From: Epichloe hybrida
Lineage: Eukaryota > Ascomycota > Sordariomycetes > Hypocreales > Clavicipitaceae
NCBI GenBank assembly: GCA_019022495.1
Contig: JAFEKR010000003.1
Span: 2,480,001 to 2,544,000, forward strand
Direction of reading: 5' to 3'
Length of the DNA stretch: 64,000 nt
The notes beneath the pieces are model-generated. The model saw nothing but the letters and a program-made list of their open reading frames with translations, searched no databases and was not told the origin of the DNA. A program made the translations under genes and the position numbers. This document shows positions 36,098 through 48,099 of the stretch, one piece after another (within the stretch, counting starts at the first letter, position 1; each line of letters starts with the position of its first letter).

Positions 36098-37870
36098 CTA
36101 CTGAGGCACTGCAGACAACTGAAGCAGTCGTTCGCCAGCACGCAAATTGGCGTACTCGTAGGCCTTTGACTCTGGTGGGAAGGTCCCGTTGGCTGCCCAG
36201 AGGTCAATCAGGGCCTGCATTGGCTCCAGTTCTTGCGGCTTGAGCATGTCAAGAGCAGTAGCTGTCAGTAAGAAATGAGAGAAGCAACTATTCAATTGCT
36301 TCTCCAGGTTGAGGTGGTAGAATGGTTCGGTGAAATGCGCCCAGTAGAGATGAGCATAGACGCGAAACATTTGCCGGAAAATCATTTGACAAATGTCAAA
36401 AAACTTGTCGGGGAATCCTGAGCGCTTGCCAATATAGTCAGACTCCCCTGGGTTGGTCAGCTGTGACAACGGCGTTGTGGTGATGCTAGGATTGTGAGCA
36501 TATGATACACCGGACGGGTCCGTAGGGAAGATGTTTGTGTCGTCAATCTTGCCAGAAATCCAGCGCTGCATCAACGTCATGTACTCATATGCCGGGAGTT
36601 CGACAGGCTCTCTTCTGTTGTTGAGCCATGTGAAGGAATGATTCCTGAGCAACTTGTGAGCACTCTCCTTTCGAATGATCCTGGCCATGGCAGAACTTAC
36701 GCTCCAGCTGACATGCGAGGGCAACTGGTGGGGTTGCAAACACTCGTGCCATCCTCCTCCTTCTCATGCACAACTCGCACAAAGTTCCATAGATTGCGAT
36801 AATGTTCAATAACTGGTTCTAGTTGTTAGATTATACGGCACACTATGCTGCGGCAAATATTCGCGTACCTTGGTGAGCAATCCACTCTCCTTGTTCAACT
36901 GTCTTCGGCCGAGCGCTTAAAGTCATGAAATTCCCCTTCACAATGTGTTTGACGTAGTTGGCATTCAGCCACATCGGTAGCGGTCGGGGTAGCGTGTAGT
37001 TGTTGATGATGTCGTCGCCGCTAGACATGACACCACTGGATTCATCCATGCCGATCGTTTGGGCAAGAGACGGAGAGTTTGGCAGTGGAGGGACTTTGGG
37101 GGCGAGGTTTGTCGACGATTGACTTCCTTGAGAAGTTGTGTCTATGGGCGCCGGTGGACCACCAGTTGACGGAGATGGGCTTTTCTGGCCGGTAGGCTTA
37201 GCGGAACCGCCGCGAAATCGGGCATTTCTGAATTTGCCAAGTTAGCGACCCACATTCTCGATTTCCACCATAGTCATCTCATCTAAGCTGGTGTCCTGCG
37301 CTGGGAGAATGAAATCGCCATGGCCGACTGATCTATTCACCATCGCATTGAAAGGTCACGGCGTTGGCCCGGTCGCGAGTGGACTGAGAGCAGAGTCATG
37401 AGAGAATGTTTCGAAGACGGATCATCAGAATCCTGAAGCCAGAATGGCGAGGTGCAAACGCCCTGCTACCTGGAAGCGATTCGGCATCTGTCATTCCAGT
37501 TCCTCTTGAAGAAGACGGCCGCCGACCTGCTGCTTCGGCTATATGTTTTTTTTTTTTGGCAAATTGTCGTCGCCCTTGTCGCTTCCTAGGGAGTCGACCC
37601 CAAAAGATGGTGCTGCAGCAAAAGCCTGAAGCACTCAATTCCTCCGAGAGTCTGTGTGAAAACTTCTGTCGAATACCCATGTAGCACGGGGAGACACTCG
37701 TCCCGCGAATAACCGACTCACCGCTCCCGTACATGCGTAGAACAAGAAATCTCCAGCCTGCGACAGGAGACACGAAGTTCGTTGACAGTGTCCTCCTTGA
37801 ATGGTATAGATGCAGTTTCCGAAAGACAAGAAGATAAGGCAACTTACATCCCGGAGAAGAGATTGGACAT
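36098..37870 (-). CDS. MOB2: Mob1/phocein-family kinase coactivator, MOB2-like
   Basis: Exons are 37870-37848, 37227-36869, 36812-36701 and 36644-36098 (346 aa), with phases consistent. The start MSNLFSGI-NARFRGG needs a 23-nt first exon and a 620-nt first intron. The N-terminus is Pro/Ser-rich. The Mob domain begins TLPRPLPMWLNANYVKHIVKGNF, continues through VIEHYRNLWNFVRVV, the zinc residues (CNPTSCPRMSAG) and NHSFTWLNNRREPVELPAYEYMTLM. It then has the helix block FRVYAHLYWAHFTEPFYHLNLEKQLNSCFSHF. YWAHF favours MOB2 over MOB1 or phocein. MOB2 proteins bind and activate NDR/LATS kinases (COT-1 in Neurospora) for polarity. The subfamily assignment is moderately sure. Confidence 0.82.
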
Positions 37871-38461
37871 TTTGGATGAAAAGGCAGGGTGAAGGCGTCA
37901 GGAGTAATGATGCTGAGAAGAGGCGAGGCGAAAAGGCCTATGCCCGTCACGAGATGTCTGGGTGCACGGGACGGCGGGCGAATTCGACGATACGATGGTA
38001 CAATAATAAGCTTCACAACTGTGTAAAACAGTCAAGAGTATTTGGGTGGCGTGGGAGGAAAGGAAGCAACGCTACCCTCAGGAACAAGTGAGCGAGGGGC
38101 TCAGAACAGGAGGAGGGGGAGGAGGGATTTGTGTGACAGTGACGGATGTTGGATGTTGACGGTGGAGACAGGAGACGGTGGTGGGTGGGTGGGTGCAGTG
38201 CTCAAGTTGCTGACTCTGACTCGCAATATCTGCTACCAGACCACAATTGATTGAACGGCCGACGCGCACCAACAACGACCACCGCCAACGACCACTGTGC
38301 ATCTACAGCAGGCAGTGTAGCAGGCAGTGTAGCAGGCAGTGTCAATTGTTTACCTTGTCGCTCGCCAACAAAGGTGCAGTTGCAGTTCACCTGGGTGGCC
38401 CATTTGCACAAGCTGACTTCTGCTAAAGATAGAAAGGGCACGTGCCCTGCATCACTCAAGA
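37871..38461. promoter_or_regulatory. Divergent promoter region MOB2-like/antiporter
   Basis: 591 bp between divergent starts. It holds a 12-bp tandem repeat gtagcaggcagt, three copies, at about 38304-38341, and gggtgggtgggtg at about 38183-38195. No coding signal is seen. Confidence 0.5.
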
Positions 38462-40400
38462 ATGCAGTCAGGAACCTCGTCTCTGCCGTACCATGAACCA
38501 GGCATCACCACGATTCTGATACAGTCTTCGTTTCTGATATTGCTTAATGTACTCAATTTCATTTTTGATCGGGTACTCTACTGTGGCTTGATTGCGCAGA
38601 TACTGCTAGGCATCGCTTGGGGAACACCCGGGTCAAAATGGCTCGAATCAAGTGTCGAGACTGCCATAACACAACTTGGATATCTTGGCCTCTTACTCTT
38701 GGTTTATGAAGGTGCGTCACCTATACCAAGGCGTCGTTTCAAGGGCGTCGTACGGGACATCAGCTGAAATAGCAAAGGAGGCTTGTCGACTTCTTTGAAA
38801 TCCCTCAAGGCCAACATCTGGTTCTCTGTAGCTGTGGCCACCACTGGTATCAGTGTGCCAATTGGACTATCATTTGTTCTCATGAGACTCACCAACGCCA
38901 CGCCCTTACAGTGCTTCGCTGCTGGAGCTTCGCTCAGCTCTACTAGCCTGGGCACGACATTTACTGTTCTTGGGACCAGTGGCTTGACAAAGACAAGACT
39001 CGGTGTTGTTCTTACAAGTGCTGCCATGATGGATGATGTCGTCGGGCTGGTGTTGGTGCAAGTCATTTCAAACCTTGGAAAAGAAGGCTCCTCTGTCACC
39101 GCGGCTGTCATTGTTAGGCCGTTACTGACATCCATTGCCTTTATTATCCTCGCCCCTTTGTCATGCGTATTCATCATCAAGCCATTGACAAGACGAATCA
39201 ATCAATTTCGCACATCATCAGTCTCTGGCATTTTCAATCACCTGATGGCATCAGAGCGGACGGCACTTTTAACACACACGCTAATCCTACTCGGCTGTGT
39301 GGCCGGAGCCAGCTACGCAGGGACATCTAATTTGTTTTCCGCCTATATCGCCGGGGCTTCTATAAGCTGGTGGGATACTGGGGTTGAACATTTAACTGAT
39401 GCCAATAAACCCAAAGCGGGAGCCTCATCTGCAGGCACAAACGTCATCGGTCACTCTGTCGACGGAGAGAATGCGAACTCCGAAGGCATCGAAGCTCTCT
39501 CGGGGCTACAAGTTTACGATAGATTTTTTCTGACTCCAGTGGATCGAATTCTGAAGCCATTCTTCTTCGTACGCCTTCCTCATTGCTTTGCATTGTTCAC
39601 CATCCATATCATTCTTACTAACGAACCACTGTATCAAGGCCTCGATTGGATTCTCCATCCCGGTCACCAAAATGTTCTCTGGTGATATAGTGTGGAAGGG
39701 TATAGTGTATGCAATGTTGATGATTCTCGCCAAGTTAGCTTGCGGCATCTGGCTCGCTCGCATCTCAGTTGCTTTCCCTTCATCATGGAAAAGCACAACC
39801 AAAAGGACAAGACCAGTGTTACGCAATATGATCAAATCTAGCCTGGGGCACATGTGGCCAACAAAAGCTACCGAACCGACAAAGAAGCCGCCCGTAGTGT
39901 CGCCGACTGAGCCAATGATCGATGCTGCGCCCCAGACCTGTGCAAGTAATCTGCCGCTGACAGGACCGACAGTCGACGATCAGTCGGCGGCTGATGGTAA
40001 GAGAAGCGATAACAACAGCACAAGGAACGGTAAGAGCGGTAAGAGCGGTAAGAGCGGTAAGAGCGATCAGGACGAACAGAATCCCACACTTTCAGCTACC
40101 TCTAAGCCCCGGTCCCTGTATCCAGCTTCCATCATAGGCTGTGCTATGGTCGCCCGGGGGGAAATCGGGTTCTTGATATCGTCCATTGCAGAAAGCAACG
40201 AAGTGTTTTCCACCTCTTCGGGAGCAAACGGTACTTCGGATATTTTTCTCATCGTGACATGGGCAATTGTTCTTTGCACGATTTTGGGACCGGTGGCCGT
40301 GGGAGTGCTGGTACAACGAGTGAAGAAGCTGCAAAATGGTGTGCAGAGAGAAGGCCAGACTGTTCATAGAGATGTGCTCCGGGCTTGGGGAATTTCCTGA
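38462..40400 (+). CDS. CPA2-family cation/proton antiporter (KefB-like)
   Basis: Exons are 38462-38711, 38778-39568 and 39639-40400 (600 aa), with phases consistent. The acceptor at 38777 keeps VYEGGLSTS. The N-terminus YHEPGITTILIQSSFL starts the first of about 12 hydrophobic helices. The Asp-pair motif of CPA2 exchangers appears as AAMMDDVVGLVLVQV, and the Ser/Thr-rich helix is SSTSLGTTFTVLG. A large cytosolic loop (about residues 420-525) is Lys/Ser/Thr-rich and includes GKSGKSGKSGKS, encoded by a 9-bp tandem repeat. The last helices follow MVARGEIGFLISSI, a motif shared by KefB and NhaS-like proteins. It probably exchanges Na+ or K+ for H+ at the plasma or an internal membrane; substrate and location are not readable. 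The stop lies 165 bp before a retrotransposon. Confidence 0.85.
40029..40064 (+). repeat. 9-bp coding tandem repeat ggtaagagc x4
   Basis: Four perfect copies inside the antiporter loop encode (Gly-Lys-Ser)n. Each copy contains GGTAAGA, a consensus-like 5' splice site, yet the frame reads through all of them. Confidence 0.9.
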
Positions 40401-40565
40401 TGTGCTGCACGTAGTATGGTCAGAGGCATTTCACTTGACTGCACGAATGCTACATTACAATTCCTTGTACGGAGGAGTCGACGATATCATCGAGTTGCAG
40501 TGTAAATTTAATAAGGTGGTGGATGGTCTGTGCCTTGCTTGTCGTTCCTCAAGATTGTTGAACAC

Positions 40566-40796
40566 TGTCAGGGAGAGCTCCCTTGAAGCATAGGTTGTAT
40601 GAGGGCAGCGCGCATTGACAGGGATAAAACGCGAGGTCAGACTTTAGTGGATATGATGTATTAGAAGTACCTCCGTAGACTAGTTATTACTATAGCGCAC
40701 TATGTACCTTTTAGGTATAAAAGTTAGGTGCTATCTGCACCTCTAATTAACTAAATTAAATGCTTTCTATTATCCTTTTATACCCTTACCTTAATA
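40566..40796 (+). repeat. 5' LTR of the copia element
   Basis: Starts TGTCAGGGAG and ends TTAATA, the RIP form of TTGACA in the 3' LTR. The left half is unmutated, while the right half carries C-to-T and G-to-A changes. Confidence 0.95.
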
Positions 40797-40828
40797 GTTA
40801 TAAGCAGAGTATTGCACTAAAACGTGTA

Positions 40829-41080
40829 GTGTAGTGTAGTATTTGTAGTGTAGTGTAGTACACTACACTACAAACTACACTACACTACAAACTACACTAC
40901 ACTACAAACTACACTACACTACAAACTACACTACACTACAAACTACACTACACTACAAACTACACTAACTATAAGGAAAAAAAAACTACATTACACTAAC
41001 TATAAAAAAAAAAAACTATAATATATTACACTACAAATTTTTTTTCCTAAACTACACTAACTACAAACACTACAAATGTA
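40829..41080. repeat. CTACACTACAAA-type tandem repeat array, left arm
   Basis: Direct copies of a 17-bp unit tacactacactacaaac preceded by its inverted form gtagtgtagtgtag. The array is the outer part of the nested element's left arm; a degenerate inverted partner lies at about 42700-42930. Confidence 0.85.
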
Positions 41081-41546
41081 GTATTAGACTTTTTATTAGT
41101 TATTAGTATTTATAAGGTTAAAAGAAAGCTAGTTATATAAAAGCTTTTATTATTACCTATTTTATTAAATTAGTTATAGAATTTATAATATTATATTATT
41201 TTTATAATTTTATTATAACTAAGTAAGGTTATATATAATATTATACTTTTTTAATAATACTATTTAACTTAATACTTTATTTCCCTAATATAACTTAAAG
41301 AAAAACCTTCTTATTATATTATTTACTATTTCTATAAATTATTTTATATTTCTATAAATTATTATTATTACTTATTTTAAAAAAAACTATAAAAAGAACT
41401 ACTAGTAAACTTAATATAAGTAACTTATTATATCTTATTATAGCTTATAATAGCTTATAATAGCTTATAATACTAATATTACTATATTACTAGTATTACT
41501 AATATTACTAGTATTACTAAGATTACTAAGATTACTGATAATATTA

Positions 41547-41764
41547 TGTCACGGCTTGCACCAAAAGGTTAAGAACGAAGTAAAGGCTAAGACTATTGTA
41601 GTCACTGCTAGATAGATGCTAGCTAGGGGTAGGTGCGTGAAGGTTTTAATCTCTAACCTAGCACTAATAATATATATAGTCTTTAATAAATACTAAGATT
41701 ACTAAGCCTCTTTGTTATTCACATTACTAAAGACTTGATTACTTTGACCTCTGCGCTCCTAACA
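41547..41764. mobile_element. Solo LTR, 218 bp
   Basis: Begins TGTCACGGCTTGCACC and ends CTCCTAACA, with TG...CA ends. A 5-bp target duplication TATTA flanks it on both sides (41542-41546 and 41765-41769). It is visibly richer in G and C than its surroundings and keeps CG dinucleotides, so it inserted late or escaped RIP. It is the innermost of three nested insertions. The retrotransposon family is not identified. Confidence 0.85.
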
Positions 41765-43119
41765 TATTATTAGTGTTAAAGTTTAATAAAAAATAAATAA
41801 TAAATAAATAACTTAAATATAAATACTAGTAATTATAAGTAAATTACTATAGTAAAAGCTATAGTTTTTAATAACTTAGTATTTTAAGGTTTTTAAAAAT
41901 ATTAATATTCTAAAAATGTTTTCTCTTTTATGTTTTTTTAAAATAATAATAAATGTAAAATAATAGTAATTATAGTAATAATAGTAATTAAGGTTATAAA
42001 AGTTATTAAAGCTTTTATAATAAGTATAATATATTATATAAAACTAAGTCCTAGTATTATTTTTAAAAACAAGTTAAACTTATTTTTATAGCTTATTTAA
42101 GCTATATAGGGTAATTAAAATAATACTATTAGTTATCTATTAATAAATTATAAATATTAGCCTATTATATTCTTTCTTTATGTATTATTATAATAAGATA
42201 TATAAAGTTACTATATATAACTTCTTAAAGCTTTAGAATTATAAAGCTTAAAGTAATATTTAATTAGTTTAAATAGTAAATAAATAGTTTAAGCTTTTTT
42301 TAAGTTCTTATTATATTAATAATAATATTAAAGTACTAAGTATATATTCTATTAACTTTTATATATTTATTTAGATTTCTAATTTAATTTAATTATATTA
42401 GTTTAGGGTATTTTTTAATTAAATTAATAATAAAAATATAAAATAATTAATAATAATAGTAAATAAAATAATTAGAAGGTTTTTCTTAAAGTTATATTAG
42501 TAAAATAAAGTAATAAGTATAATAGTATTATTAAAAAGGTATAATATTATAAATAACCCTAGTTATAGTAAAATTCTTAAAAAAAAGTAAATATTATAAA
42601 TTCTATAACTAATTAAGTAAAATAGGTAATAATAAAAGCTTCTATATAACTAGCTTTCTTTTAATCCTTATAATAACATTATATAATAAAAAGGCCCACT
42701 TTTTTTTTTTACTAACACTATATTGTAGTTTTTGTAGTTAGTGTAGTTAGTAACTACACTAACTACACTACAATATAAGTAAAAAAAAAACTACACTACA
42801 CTAACTATAAAAAAAAAAACTATAATGCACTACACTACAAAAAAAAAAAACTACATTACACTAACTACAAGAAAAAAAAAACTACACTACAAATACAAAT
42901 TTTTCCTAAAAACTACACTAACTACACTACAAACAATACTCTGGTTATAAGCCTAGGAGGCTTTGATTGCTATTTTTGTTAATTATTATTAAAGATATAA
43001 GCTCTGTTAAATATTATTAATTAACGCTTGCTTATATTATAAGATAATTGCCCTCTATTATATTAATTAGTTAAAACCCTTATCTTACGCTCTAGTTAAC
43101 TAATATATTCCCCTTTATA

Positions 43120-46100
43120 ATGTCTAAAGAAACTCTAAATATAGTGTTATTATTAGAGAAGGATTAGATTAAGTGGTTTGCCTAGGTTAAGAACTACGCG
43201 GAATTATATAGTGTTTAGGAGTATATTAACCCTAATAAGGTTAAATTACTTAAAGAACTTACAATGCCTACGTACCCCTAGAGGGGTCTAAGACTAGAGA
43301 TTACGCTAGATAACCTTAACGCTCTTAAAGATTAGAAGATTGCTTATAAAGATATAAAGGACTAATTTAACTTTAAATATAAAGAGCTTTAATTTAACCT
43401 TATAAAGTATATAAACCTATTAAAGTAAATGCTAAAGATTAGGGAGTATATTTATAAGACCCTTTTAAAGAATATATAAGACTCTCTTAACTTTAACACT
43501 AAAGTAAAGGAAAAGGAGTTAGTTTAATATTATACCTATAGGATACTAAAGCTTCTTTATAATTAATATAAGCTAAACACTAAGAAGATGCTTATCCTTA
43601 TAGAGAATTGCCTTAATAATCACTTATAAGCTAAAGGTACTTATAATTAGTATAAGTAAGCTATAATAATAGAGGTACTATAGAGAAATTATCTAGATCT
43701 TAAGACTTAATAAACTAAGGAGATAATACTATATAAGTTTATTATCCCTCTTTAAAGCAAATTTAAGGTATTCTAGAAGAAATAGAATAACCTGCTTAAT
43801 AAAGGAGAAAATAATAGCTTCCTTAAGGTAGTTAGTAAGTTTAAAAGAGACTATAAAGCTCCTTAGAGCTTAATAATAATAAAATTAGCTAATAATGCTG
43901 TTATTACTAATAGATTAAATAGTTAGAATAGATTAGAGCAAAGGAAGTGCCTTAAATACTCTAGTTATAACGTTTGTGATGTATTAAAGTAGTGGGAATC
44001 CTGTAATTTATTTAAAGCTCTTTATAAGCTAGAGGCTACTCCTAAGGACTAGGAAGTTAGGAAGAACTCTAAGGATAATATTAAGAGATATCTAAAGGAG
44101 AACCTATAAGAGAGATTAAAAGCTATAAGTTAGAAGCTAGAGAAAAGGGAGAAAAGTAGTAATATTATTATCCCCTTGTAAAACCTAATAAATAACTTAC
44201 TTGCGGTGACTCTAGGAGAGAAGACTATAAATATATTGTTATTTATATGCTTACAGAGCTCTTAACCTTTAAGGGAAGTTATATATTTAACTTTAAACGC
44301 TATAAATAGCTCTAAAGGAAATTAGAATATGGTTATCTATAATTCTAGAGCTAATGTTCATATTTTTAATAATATTTATTAGTTTAAATAGTCTAAGTTT
44401 AACGGAACTATTATAATAAAGGTTAGAGCTAGAGGCATAATCTATATATCCTTAGGATAAGGACTAGTCTATATATCTATTATAGATCTAGTATTATAAA
44501 GACTAAGAAGGATTATAGTGTAAAGTGCTTTGCTAATTCTAGAATTCCACGTGAACCTAGTATTAGTAATAATTTTAATAAAGGCAAGGATTTATTAGAA
44601 CTAGAAGAAGAGCTTCCTATTCTAAGGAAAGTATTTTATTACTAAGCTTTATAATATTAATAAGCTTTATATATTATCTATACTCTTAGATAACCTAAAA
44701 GAGGCCTATACTATAACTAGTAAAGCACTAAGGCTACCTATAAAAGGAGATTTAGAGCTTTAGTATTAATAATATAGTTATCTAGGTAAGAAGGCCTTTA
44801 TAGAGATTATAAACGCTACCCTTAGCGTTAAATTAATAGGACCTAAGCTTATAGAGTGTAAGATCTATACTATAGGTAAAGCTAAGCACTAGAGATTATA
44901 GGTTATACTAGAAAGGCTTCCTTAGGGACTTAGATATAGCCTTTTAGTTAATCTAAAGTATTATAACTTTCCTTACTAGAATAGTAATTAGTATTAGTAT
45001 GTTTTTACGTGCCTTATAACCTTAATGCGTTTCTTCTATTTATTTAAGACTAAAGATAAAATTCATAATAGTTTTTATATAATAATAGCATTCCTATGCA
45101 TATAATTTAGGGTTTAACTACGCTTTTTACATAGCAATATTAAAAAGGCTTTATTTATAGAGAGTATAAGAGATAAGATAGCCTTTGCTAGCATTATAGT
45201 CTATAATTTAGCTCCCTTAATGCCTAGTTAAAATAAAAAGGTAAAGAGATCTAGGGGGATAGTTAAGTAAAAGGCTTATATATTAAGCCTTAAAGCTTAC
45301 CTTCCTTTAGAACTTAATAATAAGGTCTTTAATATAGTAGTTTATTTACTAAATAAAACACCCTTTAAATATTATAGGAATTAGGTTATACCCTATAAAC
45401 TCTAGTGAAATTAGGCATGGAAAATAGTCCTAGCCTATTTATAGATATTAGAGGTTTAAAAGCCTTTAATTATATATTTATAAGCTTATGGATATAAGGC
45501 GTTTTTAATAATAATAAAGGCTCTTAAGCATAGTAAATTACACTATATAATACTATAGTTAGAGTAAAAAGCTTATATTAGATACCTTATTAGTTATAGA
45601 GGTAAGTTATAATATATTATATAGGTGCCTTTGCTTTGTAATTATAAGGTTATTATATTAGCGTGTGTTTAGTTTAATAAGAACTCTTTCTTTAAGCTAG
45701 AAGAAAAGCTAGAATTAGCTTAATAGGAGAAGATATTAATAATTAAGTTACTTAAAGAGCTTAAAGCTAAAGACCTTAATAAGGAGATTAGTTAAGATCT
45801 TATTAGAATAGAGCTTAAAGAGAATAATCTTATCTCTTTACTATTAGCTATAGGCTAGGAAAATAAGTAGTTTAAAGTAAAAACACCTCCTTATATAATA
45901 GGGACCTCCTTATATAATAGGGGATAAAGAGAACCTTTCTAGTGCACTTTTAACCCCTCCTAACTTCTCTTAGAAGGCGCTAGTTACTGTAAAGAACTTA
46001 GAGCTTTAGGTATAAGGTAATAATGCGCTATTTTGTAAGATTAATAAATTTATAAGTAAGGTAATAGCTAATTATATAGTAACTACTATAAAGACTAGTG

Positions 46101-48060
46101 AATTTACTATAAAAGGTAGTAAGGCTATAGAGAATTACAGTCCTTATAATAATAGTATTAATATAAATAATATTATTACTAGGAAATGTTAAAGAAAGGA
46201 AATAAGGAAAGCTAAGTAAGTATAGTTTTCTTTTGCTTTCTTAATAGTATTCTAAGGAACTTAATATAGTTTATGTATTAAAAATATACCTCTAGAACCT
46301 ATGCATTATTATTAGGTAATAGCCTTAGCGTATTATAACCGCTAGAAGGAAGTGATTATAAAGGAGCTTTTAAAGCTTTAATCCTTAAACTACTAGGAGG
46401 ATATACTAGATAAATTATTTAATCTTAAGGAAATTATTAACCTTAGATAGGTTTTTAAGTATAAAACTAATAAAAAAGGTATTATTATAGAGTTTAAGGC
46501 TTAAATAGTAGTCTAAGGTAACTAATAACTAAAGGATAACCTTAATAACTACACTACTACGCTTACTTTATAATCTCTATGTATGCTACTAGCTATTTGC
46601 TACGCTAATAATCTTAACACGCGTTAATATAACGTTTAGAATGCCTTCCTATATATAGAACTTAAAGAACCTATCTTCTATAAGCCACTAGAGGGTATAA
46701 ATACATAAGGTTATCTCTAGAAGATAACTAGAGTATTATATAGGCTATAGGAAGCTCCTTAATAATAGTTTCTATACCTAATATAATTCCTATTAAATCT
46801 TAGCTTTATCTAAGGGAAGAAAAACCTATATATTTTCACAAAAGGTAGATTTATCCTGTTTTTTTACGTAGATAACATTATAGTGCTATTTCTAAATGGA
46901 TTTAAAGTAAAATTCAAAGAGTTACACAAGCAGTTAATAAACAGTCTAGATATCAAAGACTAAGGCGATTTGAAGTGGTTTCTAGGCATTAAAATCATTA
47001 GGAATCGTGATACTAAAGAGATGTGGTTGTCACAGGAATCGTACATTCGAAAGATAGCTCAGAAGTTCATCCCCGACATCAAGAGCTACACGAGCAGTTG
47101 ATGAACGGTCTAGATGTCAAAGACCAAGGCAATTTAAAGTGGTTTCTAGGCATTAAAATCATTAGGAATTGTGATACTAAAGAGATATAGTTATTATAGG
47201 AATCGTATATTTAAAAGATAGCTTAGAAGTTTATCCCTAACATCGTTAATAACGACTTAAAGAGCTTGATTATAACACCTTTAATAATAGCTATGATTGT
47301 CCTAAATAACGGCGAGGCCACTAATAAAGAGATTAATTACTACAGAGTAGTTATTAGCTCTTTAGTCTATCTTTACATTATTAGAAGACTTAATATAGCC
47401 TTTATAGCTTTAAAGCTAGCCTCCTTTATAATAAACCCTTTAATAAAGCATATTAAGCTTATAAAGGCTACTCTAATATACACTTAGAACATAAGGAAGC
47501 TATATATTTAATACTTAGGAGCAAATAGCTTTAATACGCTCTTCTCTAGCACTAATGCCTCTCTTAGTAATAACCCTAATACTTAGAAATTAATATAAGG
47601 CTATATCTTTATTATATATAAAGCTATAATTAATTAGAAGTCTAGGAGGTAGTATTATATAATAACCTTAAGCATAAAAGTAAAGCTCTTTATATTAAAT
47701 TATAGAGTAAAAGAGCGTATATCTCTAGGTAAACTACTTTATAATATTAGTATATAAGTCCCTTCTCTATTAATTATCTAGTATAATAATAAGTAAATAA
47801 TTTATATTATAAAATATAAGGAAGGAAGGCTTTAAACTAGTCTAAAGTATCTTAATATAAATTAAATATAAATTTAAGAGCAATATACCTTAGGTAATAT
47901 TAAGGTAAATTAGTTAAAGATCTCTAAGATACTTACTAATAGCTTTATAAAGCCTCTATTAGAGTAAATATATAAGGAATTCTATTACTAGATTAGCTTA
48001 TAGGAAATTCCCGCTTAATTATAACACTAGAAAATTATTATAATCTCTTTCTATACCTAT
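43120..48060 (+). pseudogene. Degraded gag-pol of the copia element
   Basis: The frame begins at about 43120 (MSKETLNIVLLLEKD) and is broken by dozens of TAG/TAA codons, most at positions that were Trp or Gln. Recognisable pieces are a gag-like N-terminus; a protease site NSRANVHIF near 44341 (DSGANVHI before RIP); the RT active site FYVDNIIVLF near 46863 (YVDD before RIP); and a short open piece at 47266-47487, KEINYYRVVISSLVYLYIIRRLNIAF, from the end of RT. An RNase H region follows to about 48060. No product can be made. Confidence 0.88.
46917..47244 (+). repeat. 164-bp tandem duplication inside the RT domain
   Basis: Copies at 46917-47080 and 47081-47244 align end to end. Every difference I compared is a C/T or G/A transition. 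The stretch from about 46962 to 47130, one repeat period, is free of RIP-type changes, whereas the left part of copy 1 and the right part of copy 2 are mutated. Confidence 0.85.
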
Positions 48061-48099
48061 AATCTTTAGCTTTAATAAATATCTTAGCTAAGGGGGGTA

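Larger units (their letters stand above)
40805..42943. mobile_element. Nested TIR element with long inverted arms, hAT-like ends
   Basis: 2,139 bp. It begins CAGAGTATTG and ends CAATACTCTG (exact inverted complements). An 8-bp target duplication GTTATAAG lies on both sides (40797-40804, 42944-42951). CAG...CTG ends with 8-bp duplication match the hAT superfamily. Imperfect inverted arms of roughly 500 bp or more follow (for example 41110-41195 pairs with 42590-42675). They contain CTACACTACAAA-type tandem repeats near the outer ends. No transposase is readable, so it may be a non-autonomous foldback-like member. It sits directly after the copia 5' LTR. It is as RIP-degraded as its host element. 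Confidence 0.85.

Noticed and set aside
37396..38016. 206-codon minus-strand ORF over the MOB2-like first intron
   Set aside because: It lacks any recognisable domain, overlaps exon 1 of the better-supported gene in another frame, and has a composition consistent with chance.
40830..41000. Possible CRISPR-like array from regular ctacactacaaac repeats
   Set aside because: Units are contiguous without unique spacers, and the organism is a eukaryote; this is a tandem repeat in a transposon arm.
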